Shown: one piece after another, positions 34,662-43,840 of the stretch | How positions within the stretch are numbered: the first letter of the stretch is position 1 | Layout: every line of letters starts with the position of its first letter | NCBI GenBank assembly: GCA_902780405.1 | Contig: CACZFI010000010.1 | Location: forward strand, 1-64,000 | Direction: 5' to 3' | Origin: an uncultured Lachnospiraceae bacterium | Lineage (GTDB): Bacteria > Bacillota > Clostridia > Lachnospirales > Lachnospiraceae | Length of the DNA stretch: 64,000 bases | Notes under the pieces: generated by a model | Told to the model about the DNA's origin: nothing | Seen by the model: the letters and a program-made list of their open reading frames with translations, nothing else | Database searches by the model: none | Translations under genes and position numbers: made by a program

Positions 34662-35750
34662 CTACGCGTGCTTTTGCTCCTCCTTCTTTGGCGGTCTGCA
34701 TTTTTTCACAAAGCGCGGATCGCAGGCTCCGTATTTTTCATAGTTGGCCCGTCCTTCTGCCAGTGTCATATCGTTGGCTCCGCTGTAGGAAGTCTCGTAT
34801 TCTCCTGAGATATCGTTCTCCCAATAGCAGACCGGACAGATCTCATACGCGGTATCGCCTTCGCTTCCAAGCAGCGTATAATAACCGCAGCACGGACACT
34901 TCTGTCTTTCCTCCGGTTCATCAAACAAAATGACAGCTTTCGCATCCGGATCATCCATGATCAGTTCGTCCGCATGTGAAAGGCGGATCTCTCCGCTCTT
35001 CGGATTCTTGATGCTAAGAACACTTCCTATGATCGTTGCATCCACCTCCGACTTTTCAAAGGACAGATCGGCGTCGATCATCTTGCAGTCTACAAGTTTT
35101 AATCCCTTGCAGTAACAAAGAGGCTGCGTCCCGACGATGGTGCAGTTTATAAAGGTGACATTCTCGCAGTACCATGCCAGATACTCTCCCTTCACAAGCG
35201 AATCCCTGACCACTACATTTTTCGCGTGCCAGAACGCATCCTTTGTGTCAAATGTACATTTTACGAATTCGGAATCTTCGATATACTGAAAAGAGTACTT
35301 TCCGCGCATCTTCACATTCTCAAAGTATAGTTTTTTCGAATGCATCATAAAGTATTCGCTTTCTGCCGTCGTATCCTTCATGCGAACACTGTCGTTAAAC
35401 CATCCGAACTCGGGCGAACAGATGTCGCAATCCCTGATCTCAATGTTCTCACACTCCCGAAGCGCTTTGATCCCGTAGGCCTTCGTGCGCTCCATCCGGA
35501 CATCCTTTGAGTACCAGAGTGCCGCCCTGCAGTGTTCCGTCATAAGAGAGTCCGTGATCACCACATGTGTATCATGCCAGAAGGGATAGCGAAGATCAAA
35601 ATAGGAATCCTTCACTGTAATATCCCTGCTTTCCTTCATGGCACTCTCTCCGTCCGCAGGTCCTTCAAAACGGCAGTGATCTACAAGAAGCCCCGTACTG
35701 CCGTACAGGGCTCTTTCTTCATCAAATGTTTCGTTGCTGTATGTCTCCAT
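34662..35750 (-). CDS. DUF3737-like beta-helix protein fused to a CPCC cysteine-rich domain
   Basis: Start at ATG 35748-35750 (GAAAGAGG before it) gives 362 residues, no signal peptide. Residues 1 to about 275 match the DUF3737 pattern: ETYSNETFDEERALYGSTGL, then many short strands each with D-C-x-F/I or similar turns (DSYFDLRYPFWHDTHVVITD, RALWYSKDV-like units), as expected for a right-handed beta-helix. From about 280 comes a separate domain with QKCPCCGYYTLLGSEGDTAY, EICPVCYWENDI and SGANDMTLAEGRANYEKYG, the Cys-rich CPCC family that may bind zinc. I know these as separate proteins, so the fusion is notable. The role is unknown. A promoter candidate TTCTCA-17-TATAAT lies near 35798-35830. 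Confidence 0.78.
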   Translation of the reverse strand: METYSNETFDEERALYGSTGLLVDHCRFEGPADGESAMKESRDITVKDSYFDLRYPFWHDTHVVITDSLMTEHCRAALWYSKDVRMERTKAYGIKALRECENIEIRDCDICSPEFGWFNDSVRMKDTTAESEYFMMHSKKLYFENVKMRGKYSFQYIEDSEFVKCTFDTKDAFWHAKNVVVRDSLVKGEYLAWYCENVTFINCTIVGTQPLCYCKGLKLVDCKMIDADLSFEKSEVDATIIGSVLSIKNPKSGEIRLSHADELIMDDPDAKAVILFDEPEERQKCPCCGYYTLLGSEGDTAYEICPVCYWENDISGEYETSYSGANDMTLAEGRANYEKYGACDPRFVKKCRPPKKEEQKHA

Positions 35751-35843
35751 AGTCTGCCTCTTTCCGATCACATCTTCATGTATCGATAACTGTTATTATT
35801 ATATCCCACGCGAGGCATTCTGAGAAGTTTTTTTCACTCCTTC

Positions 35844-36962
35844 CTACTGAGGGTTTTCCGCATTCGGATCAAACTGCATATCGCCCCGCGGCATCCTGCC
35901 GCCACCCGGCTGCATACCTCCGAAGCCCTCGCCTCCAAAGTCCTCACCGCCAAAGGCGCCGGGACCCGCGCCACCGGGTCCTCCGCCGAACTGATTTGTG
36001 ATCGTATCTACCTCCTGTCCGTTCTGTATGATCGTACCTCCCGTAAATTCCGCCTTTCCGTCATAGTCAAATGCCGACTGTCCGTTTACGCTGATAGTTC
36101 CGCCCTTGATGTATATATCTCCGTTTGAATCAACACCGTCCGTGTCTCCGGCCCCCATCTCAATGGTCACCTCTCCACCGTTTAGCGTAAACGAGGGTGA
36201 AAGCTCGTCGGATTTTGCCGAAGCATTGATGCCGTCATCCGTGGCTGCGATACTGATCGTTCCGCCGTTTACGGTGATCACCGTTGCTTCTATACACTCC
36301 TCTGCGGTTAGCGTCAGTGTTCCGTCCTCTATGGTAAGGTCCTCATTTGCGCGCAGGGCATCGCTTGCTGCTGTGATCTCGTAGGTTCCGCTCTCCACCA
36401 GAAGGGAGTCGTTGGATGAGATGCCTCTGTCGGTCGACGTGATCGTGAGACTTCCCGTTCCTGCCAGGGTGATATCATCCTTCGAGTAGATCACCGCATC
36501 CGTATTCTCATCTCCGTCTGCCTCAAATGTCCCGGTGGTCGCAAATACATTCTCGCCCTCCGATACGATCGTCACCTCATCCGCATTCTTCACATAGATG
36601 ACGGGCTTTACGGTATTGGTCACTGTAAGGCCTGACAACACGAGCGTCACATCGTCATCATCACCGACATCCACCGTAAGAACCGCATCCTCTGCATTTC
36701 CCTGCACGGTGTAGGAACCGGCCTCTGAGATCACCGTCTCCTTTCCTCCTTCTACGGTGATCTGTGACGCGGCCGTCACGGATCCGTCTGCTTGTCCCTC
36801 CGTCGTTACTTCTTCCGCAACCGTTACCTCCTCCGTCCCGGCAACGGACTCAGCCGTGGTAGCTTCCTTTGTCGTTCCTTCATTCGCATTTCCCTGTCCG
36901 CAAGCCGTCATCATCATTGCCATCGCTATAAAGATGCATCCCGCATAGATTCTCTTTCTCAT
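35844..36962 (-). CDS. Carbohydrate-binding beta-helix lipoprotein (Cthe_2159-like)
   Basis: A 372-residue lipoprotein: signal peptide and lipobox MAMMMTACGQG (Cys 21), a Thr/Glu/Val-rich linker to about residue 75, then repeated short strands (VTLVLSGLTVTNTVKPVIYV, DAVIYSKDDITLAGTGSLTI, YEITAASDALRANEDLTI, GINASAKSDE). Such repeats fit the calcium-dependent beta-helix carbohydrate-binding family first described from Clostridium thermocellum Cthe_2159. The C terminus is Gly-rich (GGGPGGAGPGAFGGEDFGGE). It is third in an operon with a VTC-domain gene and a DUF4956 gene, a combination I have seen in several clostridia. Confidence 0.85.
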   Translation of the reverse strand: MRKRIYAGCIFIAMAMMMTACGQGNANEGTTKEATTAESVAGTEEVTVAEEVTTEGQADGSVTAASQITVEGGKETVISEAGSYTVQGNAEDAVLTVDVGDDDDVTLVLSGLTVTNTVKPVIYVKNADEVTIVSEGENVFATTGTFEADGDENTDAVIYSKDDITLAGTGSLTITSTDRGISSNDSLLVESGTYEITAASDALRANEDLTIEDGTLTLTAEECIEATVITVNGGTISIAATDDGINASAKSDELSPSFTLNGGEVTIEMGAGDTDGVDSNGDIYIKGGTISVNGQSAFDYDGKAEFTGGTIIQNGQEVDTITNQFGGGPGGAGPGAFGGEDFGGEGFGGMQPGGGRMPRGDMQFDPNAENPQ

Positions 36963-36973
36963 AATCCTACCTC

Positions 36974-37654
36974 CTATAAGCTCTCCGGTGCCTCGACTAC
37001 TCTTCCCATACTCACGTCAAGGTTTCCGTTTCTTGTCCTGATCTCATCCATCAGCGCCTTCACGGACACACCCGCAAGTGGCGTGACACGCAATGTCAGT
37101 TTATACAGACTGCCCATACTTGCTGTTTTGACTTCCTCATATTCATAGCTTGAAAAATACCTTTCAAATATATCTTCGAACCTGCCTTCAAAATCCAGAT
37201 TCTCCGGCACCGTGATCTTGAGCACGCGCTCTCCCTCACCCGAGTTGCCAAGGCCGCTTACGGAAAGCAGCATGCGAAGCATCGAGACAATGGCTGTCAC
37301 GATCACCGCAACTCCGAGATACCCCATACCGGTTGCAAGTCCCACCGTCATCGCCAGAAAGATGCTTGTGATATCGCGTCCTCTTCCCGGTGCGGAACGA
37401 AACCGCACCAGGCTGAACGCTCCGGCAACCGCAACGCCGGCGCCGAGGTTCCCGTTCACCAAAAGGATCACCACACACACCACGGTCGGAAGAAGTGTCA
37501 GTGTTGCAAACATACTGCTTGTGCTTCTGTTTTTCACGCTGTGCGCAACTGCGATAAACAGTCCGCACAGGATTGAGGTTATGATCAGGGCCGCAAACTG
37601 TGTGCCCGTAAAAGCTCCGTTTGCAAGTATCGAAGTAAAAACCGAATTAAGCAT
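36974..37654 (-). CDS. DUF4956 membrane protein
   Basis: A 226-residue protein with four or so membrane spans in the first 150 residues (FAALIITSILCGLFIAVAHS, TLTLLPTVVCVVILLVNGN, MTVGLATGMGYLGVAVIVTA) and the DUF4956 hallmark VAGAFSLVRFRSAPGRGRDI between them. A cytoplasmic C-terminal part of about 75 residues follows. Its role is not known; it regularly stands beside VTC-domain proteins, so a part in polyphosphate handling or in export of a polymer is possible. Its start overlaps the VTC gene by eight bases. Confidence 0.85.
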   Translation of the reverse strand: MLNSVFTSILANGAFTGTQFAALIITSILCGLFIAVAHSVKNRSTSSMFATLTLLPTVVCVVILLVNGNLGAGVAVAGAFSLVRFRSAPGRGRDITSIFLAMTVGLATGMGYLGVAVIVTAIVSMLRMLLSVSGLGNSGEGERVLKITVPENLDFEGRFEDIFERYFSSYEYEEVKTASMGSLYKLTLRVTPLAGVSVKALMDEIRTRNGNLDVSMGRVVEAPESL

Positions 37655-38411
37655 ATGCCACCACTCCTTTTCCGAATTTCATACGTGCCCTTGTTGCTGC
37701 CGCGATCACTGCCGCGCGTCGGCTCTGCATCTCCAGGTATCCCTTTCCGAATTCTGAGAAAGATGTTTCAAAGATGGAGAGCTCCGAAAGGATGCCCGCA
37801 AGTTCTATCGGCATTGCTTCCGCAACCTTGATCTCCATCAGGTACTCTCCGTATCCGAGAAGCGAAGCTCCGGAGGTTTCATCTCTCAAATCCAGACGAT
37901 CCGTACTCCATCTGATGTTTCGGTCAAACGTGATCCTCAGATCCGGATCATCCTTTCCTATCATGGCGAATCTGTCATAGGTGATTTTCATCGCCGGCCG
38001 AAGACTTGGATAAAGATGCTTCATTGCATCGATCTCTCGTTTGATCTGACTATCCTCCACCGTGTCATCGACTCCGATCAGATAGTTTAGTAATTCCTTA
38101 TAAGATCCGGATATCCTTCGCTTGTATACGATGCCGTCGTACTTTTTCTTGATCTCCGCAAATGCATTTGTCTCATCATCCGTGCGACCGTAAGTACGAA
38201 GTCTCAGTTTCTCTTTGTACTTCGGTTTCTCCAAAGAGTTCCTGATCAGGAAGAAATCCGGAGTATCGAAGTAGATATTGTTGATCGCTGTATCTCCGTA
38301 ACTGTCGATCTCAGCCAGCTCCGCAAGATACGGCATCAGCTTTTTATACTGTTCGGAAGAAAGCAGATATTTCATTTCCGTTCTCTGAAACACGTCCTTA
38401 TACTTGTTCAT
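37647..38411 (-). CDS. VTC-domain protein (polyphosphate polymerase-like)
   Basis: A 254-residue soluble protein with the triphosphate-tunnel fold of VTC4-type polyphosphate polymerases. Basic and acidic tunnel residues are visible in QRTEMKYLLS, EKLRLRTYGR, AFAEIKKKYDGIVYKRRI, LRPAMKITYDRFAMIG, LRITFDRNIRWS and LMEIKVAEAMP. Eukaryotic VTC4 makes polyphosphate from ATP; the activity of bacterial relatives in this kind of operon is not established. It is first in the operon with DUF4956 and the carbohydrate-binding lipoprotein, and is preceded by the terminator of the two-component operon. Confidence 0.87.
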   Translation of the reverse strand: MNKYKDVFQRTEMKYLLSSEQYKKLMPYLAELAEIDSYGDTAINNIYFDTPDFFLIRNSLEKPKYKEKLRLRTYGRTDDETNAFAEIKKKYDGIVYKRRISGSYKELLNYLIGVDDTVEDSQIKREIDAMKHLYPSLRPAMKITYDRFAMIGKDDPDLRITFDRNIRWSTDRLDLRDETSGASLLGYGEYLMEIKVAEAMPIELAGILSELSIFETSFSEFGKGYLEMQSRRAAVIAAATRARMKFGKGVVAYA

Positions 38412-38484
38412 ATGGTGTTCCGCCTTTCTTTGTTTGTTCTATGGTGCCATCATAAAGGTGAAACCTTAAATGAAAATTAAAAAA

Positions 38485-38524
38485 GCAAAAAAATGTGACA
38501 AGCCATATCAACTTGTCACATTTC
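38485..38524 (-). terminator. Terminator of the two-component operon
   Basis: AAATGTGACAAG (38492-38503) and CTTGTCACATTT (38513-38524) are a perfect 12-bp stem with TTTTTTTGC after it on the minus strand. The stop codon of the kinase lies in the stem. Confidence 0.9.
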
Positions 38525-39748
38525 CACCGTAAAGGTTGTCTTTCCCCTTGCCGAAGCCGCCCGGATCGTACCGCCGTGTCCCGTGACGATACTTTTGGCG
38601 ATGGCCAGGCCGAGACCGTAGCGGTTTTCGTTTCTGTTTCTGTCCGCGCTTCCTCTATAGAATCTCTCAAAGATCTTTTCCTCATCGCCCTCCGGGATCG
38701 GTTCACCCGTGTTGGTCACCGTAAAACGAATCGTACCGCGCTCCCGTTTCAGGCCTACGCGTATGGAAGAGTCTTTCTCACTGTGTTTTAAGGCATTGTC
38801 TATCAGAGTAGACGCAAGTTTCTCCATCTCCTCCCGAATACAGGAAAAGCGGATTCCTTCCTCAATCTTTGTATCAATGGTAACACCCTGTTCAAATGCG
38901 ACCGCCTCAAACACAAGACAGGTCTTTTCCACGATTGCGCTTAAGTTCTCTTCCCTAAAAGCATCCTCCGGCGTCCCGGCATCGAGTTTGGAAAGATCAA
39001 GAAGTCCCGTGATCAGGCGATTCATGCGATCGGATTCATACTTGATGTTCTCGATCATAGGTGCATTGGACTCCGTCGTCTCAAGTTCATCCGCCGAGGC
39101 CATAATGACGGCGAGCGGTGTTTTTAATTCATGCGATGCATCTGCGATAAATGCCCTCTGCTTTGAAAGTGCCTCCGCAGCAGGCTTTGTGATCCAGCCG
39201 GTCATCAGACGCGTCATCGCCGCCACAACAAAAACCGCGATTCCGAAGATACACAGGGTGAGCAGCAGTTGACTCCTGAGCTTGCGCGCCACGGGATCTA
39301 AGTTGACGATCACCACCGACGCTCCGGGTTTGAAATGAAAAGCATATCCTCCAAGGAAGAGATTCTCAACCTTTGTGGTCTCCGTCTTGCACAGTTCGAC
39401 GACAGAAGCCGCAATCGACGCCGCATCGAAATCCGATGCTTCCGGTGCATGACTGATCACGCGGGTCACTTCGGTTCCGTTTAATTCGACCGTGTAAACC
39501 TCGTGATCCATAAACATCATATGCTCGAGGTCCTGCGGCTCGCCGTCCTGCTGTGGCGGTTCCCCTTCCTGCGGCATTCCGCCGTTTTCCGGTTTCATGC
39601 CCCGTCCGTCCATGATATTTAAGTTTCTCCGGATACTTTCCGACTCTCTTTTATAATTGCTCACATTCACAAACACAACGCTCACGAGGAGGAAGGCCGT
39701 TATGATCAAAAAGATTGTGAGAAATGTTTTTCTTTTAAGTTCTCTCAT
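38516..39748 (-). CDS. Sensor histidine kinase, OmpR-partner type
   Basis: A 410-residue kinase: first span about residues 8-29, an extracellular part of about 140 residues that includes a Gly/Pro/Glu-rich segment (PENGGMPQEGEPPQQDGE), second span about 167-190. The phospho-accepting His is in FIADASHELKTPLAVIMASA; the ATP-binding domain has STLIDNALKHSEKD, TNTGEPIPEGDEEKIFERF and NRYGLGLAIAKSIV. No HAMP is evident. It overlaps the regulator gene at 39735 by 14 bases. The adjacent VTC operon is a natural candidate target. Confidence 0.92.
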   Translation of the reverse strand: MRELKRKTFLTIFLIITAFLLVSVVFVNVSNYKRESESIRRNLNIMDGRGMKPENGGMPQEGEPPQQDGEPQDLEHMMFMDHEVYTVELNGTEVTRVISHAPEASDFDAASIAASVVELCKTETTKVENLFLGGYAFHFKPGASVVIVNLDPVARKLRSQLLLTLCIFGIAVFVVAAMTRLMTGWITKPAAEALSKQRAFIADASHELKTPLAVIMASADELETTESNAPMIENIKYESDRMNRLITGLLDLSKLDAGTPEDAFREENLSAIVEKTCLVFEAVAFEQGVTIDTKIEEGIRFSCIREEMEKLASTLIDNALKHSEKDSSIRVGLKRERGTIRFTVTNTGEPIPEGDEEKIFERFYRGSADRNRNENRYGLGLAIAKSIVTGHGGTIRAASARGKTTFTVEM

Positions 39749-40421
39749 CCGTTGACTCCAGTTTGTATCCCATATTTCTGACGGAACGTATGGTAACGTC
39801 CGCCGCGATCGCTTTCAGTTTTTTTCTCACAAAGGAAACATATGCCTCCAGATTGTTTGAAAAACTATCATTCTCCATGCCCCATACACGATCAAAGATC
39901 ATATCCTTCGGCAGAACCTGATTCGGATTCATCATAAAATACTCAAGCAGAAGAAACTCTTTGTTATTGATCTTGATCTCTTCCTCCGTGTCCGTGTTGA
40001 CCACCGCAGGAATCTTCTCATCCAGTTTTACATTCCCGTAGGAAAGGGATGTGTCGACTCCGATCTCTGTCCGCAGTTGTACCTGCACTCTGGCAAGCAG
40101 CTCCTCGATATGGAAAGGCTTCGGAACATAGTCGTTCGCTCCCTCCGAGAATCCCGCCAGTTTGTCTTCCAAAGCGCTTTTCGCTGTCAGCATGATCACC
40201 TTCACGGAAAGACCGGCTTTTCGAATCTCCGAAAGAATGGTCATACCGTCCACCTTCGGAAGCATGATATCAAGCAGCACAAGATCGTATATGCCGGACA
40301 GGGCCTTGTCCAGACCGTCCTCGCCGTCATAGGCCACATCCACCGTATAGTGTTCCTTTGTCAGTCTCTTTTCGACCAGCTCCGCCAGCGCCCGCTCGTC
40401 TTCCACCACCAATATGCGCAC
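39735..40421 (-). CDS. OmpR-family response regulator
   Basis: A 228-residue regulator starting at GTG 40419-40421 (AAAGGAG eight bases before). The receiver has acidic residues in MRILVVEDERALAEL, phospho-Asp in DLVLLDIMLPKVDG (about residue 51) and Lys in NDYVPKPF. The C-terminal winged helix contains KEFLLLEYFMMNPNQVL and YVSFVRKKLKAI. It is co-transcribed with the kinase downstream. Partner DNA sites cannot be read from this window. Confidence 0.93.
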   Translation of the reverse strand: MRILVVEDERALAELVEKRLTKEHYTVDVAYDGEDGLDKALSGIYDLVLLDIMLPKVDGMTILSEIRKAGLSVKVIMLTAKSALEDKLAGFSEGANDYVPKPFHIEELLARVQVQLRTEIGVDTSLSYGNVKLDEKIPAVVNTDTEEEIKINNKEFLLLEYFMMNPNQVLPKDMIFDRVWGMENDSFSNNLEAYVSFVRKKLKAIAADVTIRSVRNMGYKLESTDERT

Positions 40422-40498
40422 GTCAATACTCCTTTCAAGAATGAAACGACTGTGTCATGCTTTTTCCGTCTCCGGATATCTCTTGTTCCCTCTCCCGG

Positions 40499-40897
40499 TT
40501 ACTGCAGTAGATCCGTCAGATTCTTCCCATAAAAAAAATCGTGAACCAGATTGTTGTACTCCTTCCACATCGGAAGAGTATCACAGTTTTCCTCTCGCGG
40601 GCAGGGCTCGGCTCCGGCCTTTAAGCAGGCAACCGTAGCCAGGGATCCCTCCATCCGTTCGATGATCTCTCCTACTGTGTACTCCCCGGGCTTGCGGCTT
40701 AACTTATATCCTCCGCCATTACCGCTTGCTCCGATGATCATCTTAGACGCAACGAGCTCCTTTACAATGATTTCAAGGTATTTTTTGGATATACCCTGAC
40801 GTTCTGCAATCTCTTTTAGCGGAATATATCCTGTTCCGTCCTGCTTGGCAAGGTCGATCATAACGCGCAGGCCGTAACGTCCTCTTGTTGAAATCAT
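40499..40897 (-). CDS. Rrf2-family regulator, IscR-like with three cysteines
   Basis: ATG 40895-40897 (GGAGGT seven bases before) gives 132 residues. The winged helix is MISTRGRYGLRVMIDLAKQD with IPLKEIAERQGISKKYLEII. The later segment CLKAGAEPCPREENC carries three cysteines in the positions that hold a [2Fe-2S] cluster in IscR; the sulfur regulator CymR lacks these. No isc/suf genes are next to it. A dyad overlaps its promoter, so it probably represses itself. It is a single-gene unit. Confidence 0.87.
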   Translation of the reverse strand: MISTRGRYGLRVMIDLAKQDGTGYIPLKEIAERQGISKKYLEIIVKELVASKMIIGASGNGGGYKLSRKPGEYTVGEIIERMEGSLATVACLKAGAEPCPREENCDTLPMWKEYNNLVHDFFYGKNLTDLLQ

Positions 40898-40920
40898 GGT
40901 CCATACCTCCTTGTAATCAC

Positions 40921-40956
40921 TCAACCTATTATACTATCGGTTGATAGGCAATTCAA
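40921..40956 (-). promoter_or_regulatory. Promoter and operator candidate of the Rrf2 gene
   Basis: On the minus strand TTGAAT (40951-40956) and TATAAT (40928-40933) are 17 bases apart. Inverted repeat TCAACC (40921-40926) and GGTTGA (40939-40944) overlaps the -10 box, a typical place for an autoregulatory Rrf2 site. Confidence 0.68.
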
Positions 40957-40987
40957 GGTCGTTCATCAGATCATTATAACTCCTCAG

Positions 40988-41037
40988 AAAAAACGAGAGC
41001 CCCGGAGATGGATCGTTTCCGGGACCCTCGTTTTTTT
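40988..41037 (-). terminator. Terminator of the ChvE-MmsAB-type operon
   Basis: An imperfect stem of AAAAACGAG-a-G-c-CCCGGA with TTCCGGG-a-C-c-CTCGTTTTT, about 15 pairs with a 10-base loop and a T run on both strands, follows the permease gene ending at 41078. Confidence 0.82.
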
Positions 41038-41077
41038 GAGGAAGGGTTTATTCTTGTGGTCTAATTGGCTTAGTTCA

Positions 41078-42268
41078 TTATTTCTTTCTGCTTCTTACGT
41101 CGAATGCTACTGCGATGACGAAGATCAGACCTTTTACGATATACTGGTAGGAGATATCGATTCCCATCAGGTTCATACCGTTTGTGAGTGACATGATAAC
41201 CAGTGTACCGATGATGGTATTGGTTACGCGTCCCACACCACCGCTTACGGCTACACCACCGATGTAGGAAGATGCGATGGCGTCCATCTCGAAGGCGACA
41301 CCGGCTGTCGGTGTTGCGGACTGGAGTCTTGAGGTGTAAAGGATACCTCCTAATGCTGCCATAACCGATACGGAGCAGAATGCGAAGAGTGTAACCTTCT
41401 TTACGTTGATACCGGAGAGCTCGGCTGCCTGTGCATTACCACCGATACCGTAGATGGAACGACCAAGCTTGGTCTTATTTAACATGTAGTTGTAGATCAT
41501 AAGTACCACACCTACGATCACTGCTGTCCAGGGAATTCCCTGATAGCTTGCAAGTGTCCACATTACCACCAGGATGATGGAGGAAAGTGCGATCAGCTTG
41601 AATACGAAGATCGGTGTTGAAGGTACATCAAAGCTGTACTTGATCTTGTTCATTCTTGTTTTGATCTCGGATACGATCACCGCGATGACGATGATCGCAC
41701 CGATGATCATGGTTACAAGATGGAAATCAAGGCCTGCCGGAATGTCGGGGATGAATCCATTCGACAGTGCGTTGAATCCTTTATTGGGGATGATGATTGT
41801 ACCTGTTTCCTGAAGTGAGAGGTTCAGCAGACCTCTGAAAATGAACATACCTGCAAGTGTTGTTACGAATGCCGGTACGCCGACCCATGTTACCAAAAGT
41901 CCCTGATAAAGACCGATCAAAAGTCCCATCACCAGGACGATCAGAATGGCAAGCCATTCATTGACACCGTACTTCGTCATCAGGATGGCTGCAACAGCGC
42001 CCGAGAATCCTGCAACGAATCCTACGGAGAGGTCGATGTGTACGATGATCAAGATCAGCGTCATACCGATTGCCATAACTGCTACGTAACCTGCCTGATT
42101 GATCAGGTTTGCTATATTTCTTGCCTGGAGGAATCCGCCTCCGGTCTGCCAGGCAAAGAAGCCCATGATCAAGACGAGTGCGATGTACATCATGTAATCG
42201 CGAATATTTGTTTTAACCAGGGTTCCGATTTCCTTTCCAAGTCCCGGTTTTTTCGTCTGAGTATCCAT
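41078..42268 (-). CDS. mmsB: Sugar ABC transporter permease (GguB/MmsB-like)
   Basis: A 396-residue permease, longer than RbsC relatives because of extra spans in the middle, typical for the multiple-monosaccharide group and XylH. Features: AIGMTLILIIVHIDLSVGFV, GLLVTWVGVPAFVTTLAGMF, YGIGGNAQAAELSGINVKKV and the final span before VAFDVRSRKK. It carries sugars delivered by the binding protein at 43881-45026. It starts 18 bases after the ATPase stop and is last in its operon. Confidence 0.88.
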   Translation of the reverse strand: MDTQTKKPGLGKEIGTLVKTNIRDYMMYIALVLIMGFFAWQTGGGFLQARNIANLINQAGYVAVMAIGMTLILIIVHIDLSVGFVAGFSGAVAAILMTKYGVNEWLAILIVLVMGLLIGLYQGLLVTWVGVPAFVTTLAGMFIFRGLLNLSLQETGTIIIPNKGFNALSNGFIPDIPAGLDFHLVTMIIGAIIVIAVIVSEIKTRMNKIKYSFDVPSTPIFVFKLIALSSIILVVMWTLASYQGIPWTAVIVGVVLMIYNYMLNKTKLGRSIYGIGGNAQAAELSGINVKKVTLFAFCSVSVMAALGGILYTSRLQSATPTAGVAFEMDAIASSYIGGVAVSGGVGRVTNTIIGTLVIMSLTNGMNLMGIDISYQYIVKGLIFVIAVAFDVRSRKK

Positions 42269-42286
42269 TTGAAAACCTCCTTCGAA

Positions 42287-43813
42287 TTATGATTTGATGG
42301 CCATTGCCATGACTTTTTCCTCAGTTGCATCTTCAGCGGAAAGCTCTCCAGTTATGGTTCCTTCGGACATAACGTAGAGTCTGTCGCTCATTCCCAAAAC
42401 TTCCGGGAGCTCCGAGGAGATCATGATGATACTCATTCCCTGGTCCACCAGCTTGTTCATGAGTGAATATATCTCGAACTTTGCACCTACATCGATTCCT
42501 CTGGTCGGCTCGTCCAGAATGAGAACCTTGGGCTCTGCGAACAACCACTTTGCGATCTGAACCTTCTGCTGATTACCTCCGCTTAAGTTGCCGACCTTCT
42601 GCTCTATGGACGGAGCCTTGATATTGATGGATCTCTTGAATCGATTGGCTACATTGATTTCTTCGTTTTCATTGATCGCAAGTCCTTCCACAAGGGATTC
42701 CAGGTTTGCGATCGTGGTGTTGTACCTGATGTCCTGCATCAGGATCAAACCGTTACCTTTTCTGTCTTCCGTAACATAGGCCAGTCCGTCTTTGATTGCA
42801 TTCTTCGGATGCTTATAGCGTACCTTCTTACCTTCGAGATACAGCTCTCCGGATGTGATCTTGTACCCTGTCGGATTACCGAAGAGGGAAAGCGCGAATT
42901 CTGTACGTCCCGCACCCATCAATCCCTGGATACCTACGATCTCGCCTTTTCTTACGTTGATACTTACATTGTGAAGGATCTCACGGCCTCTTACCGGATC
43001 GAAGACTGTCCAGTCTTTTGTCTCCAGTGCGATGTCTCCGAATTCCTTCTTTTCTCTCTTGGGATATACATCTCCCATCTCTCGACCGACCATGTGCTTG
43101 ATGATCTCGGCTTCCTCGATCGTCCTTTCGGTCGCATCAAGGGAACAGATCGTCGCACCGTCTCGGAGAACGGTAATGGTGTCTGCGATCGCCGTAATCT
43201 CTCTCAACTTGTGGGAGATCATGATACAGCTGACACCCTGCTTCTTTAATTCCTTAATGAGATTTAATAATCTCTGGCTGTCGTCCTCATTGAGGGACGC
43301 TGTGGGCTCATCCAGGATGAGCAGTTTTACATTCTTGCTCAAGGCCTTCGCGATCTCAACCAGCTGCTGGTTACCGACGCCAAGGTCTTTTACCTTCATC
43401 GACGGGTCTTCCTTGATTCCGACCTTCTCAAGCATTTTACTTGCCTGTACGATGGTCTCGTTCCAGTCGATCGCACCTTTCTTTACGATCTCATGTCCGA
43501 AGAAAACGTTCTCGTATAAGGAAAGCTCCGGGATCAACGCGAGCTCCTGATAAATGATTACGATACCCTTTTCTTCGCTGTCTGCGATCTTTTTGAATTT
43601 CTGAACTTCTCCGTTGTAAACAATCTCGCCTGTGTAGGTTCCATGAGGATATACGCCCGAAAGAACCTTCATCAGTGTAGATTTTCCTGCGCCGTTCTCG
43701 CCGACCAAACAGTGGATCTCTCCGCGTTTCACTTTGAAGTTCACATTATTTAGCGCTTTAACGCCTGGAAACTCTTTGACGATTCCTTTCATTTCCAGTA
43801 TATAGTCGCTCAT
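42287..43813 (-). CDS. mmsA: Sugar ABC transporter ATPase (GguA/MmsA-like)
   Basis: A 508-residue double ATPase. Domain 1 has GENGAGKSTLMKVLSGVYP and KLLILDEPTASLNEDDSQ; domain 2 has the variant P-loop GLMGAGRTEFALSLFG, LSGGNQQKVQIAKWLF and VLILDEPTRGIDVGAK. The wording HGTYTGEIVYNGE in the first domain is characteristic of the GguA/XylG branch. It is the energy unit for the permease downstream. Ribosome site AAGGAGG is well placed. Confidence 0.92.
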   Translation of the reverse strand: MSDYILEMKGIVKEFPGVKALNNVNFKVKRGEIHCLVGENGAGKSTLMKVLSGVYPHGTYTGEIVYNGEVQKFKKIADSEEKGIVIIYQELALIPELSLYENVFFGHEIVKKGAIDWNETIVQASKMLEKVGIKEDPSMKVKDLGVGNQQLVEIAKALSKNVKLLILDEPTASLNEDDSQRLLNLIKELKKQGVSCIMISHKLREITAIADTITVLRDGATICSLDATERTIEEAEIIKHMVGREMGDVYPKREKKEFGDIALETKDWTVFDPVRGREILHNVSINVRKGEIVGIQGLMGAGRTEFALSLFGNPTGYKITSGELYLEGKKVRYKHPKNAIKDGLAYVTEDRKGNGLILMQDIRYNTTIANLESLVEGLAINENEEINVANRFKRSINIKAPSIEQKVGNLSGGNQQKVQIAKWLFAEPKVLILDEPTRGIDVGAKFEIYSLMNKLVDQGMSIIMISSELPEVLGMSDRLYVMSEGTITGELSAEDATEEKVMAMAIKS

Positions 43814-43840
43814 AGAAAACCTCCTTGCTTTTTCATGGAA

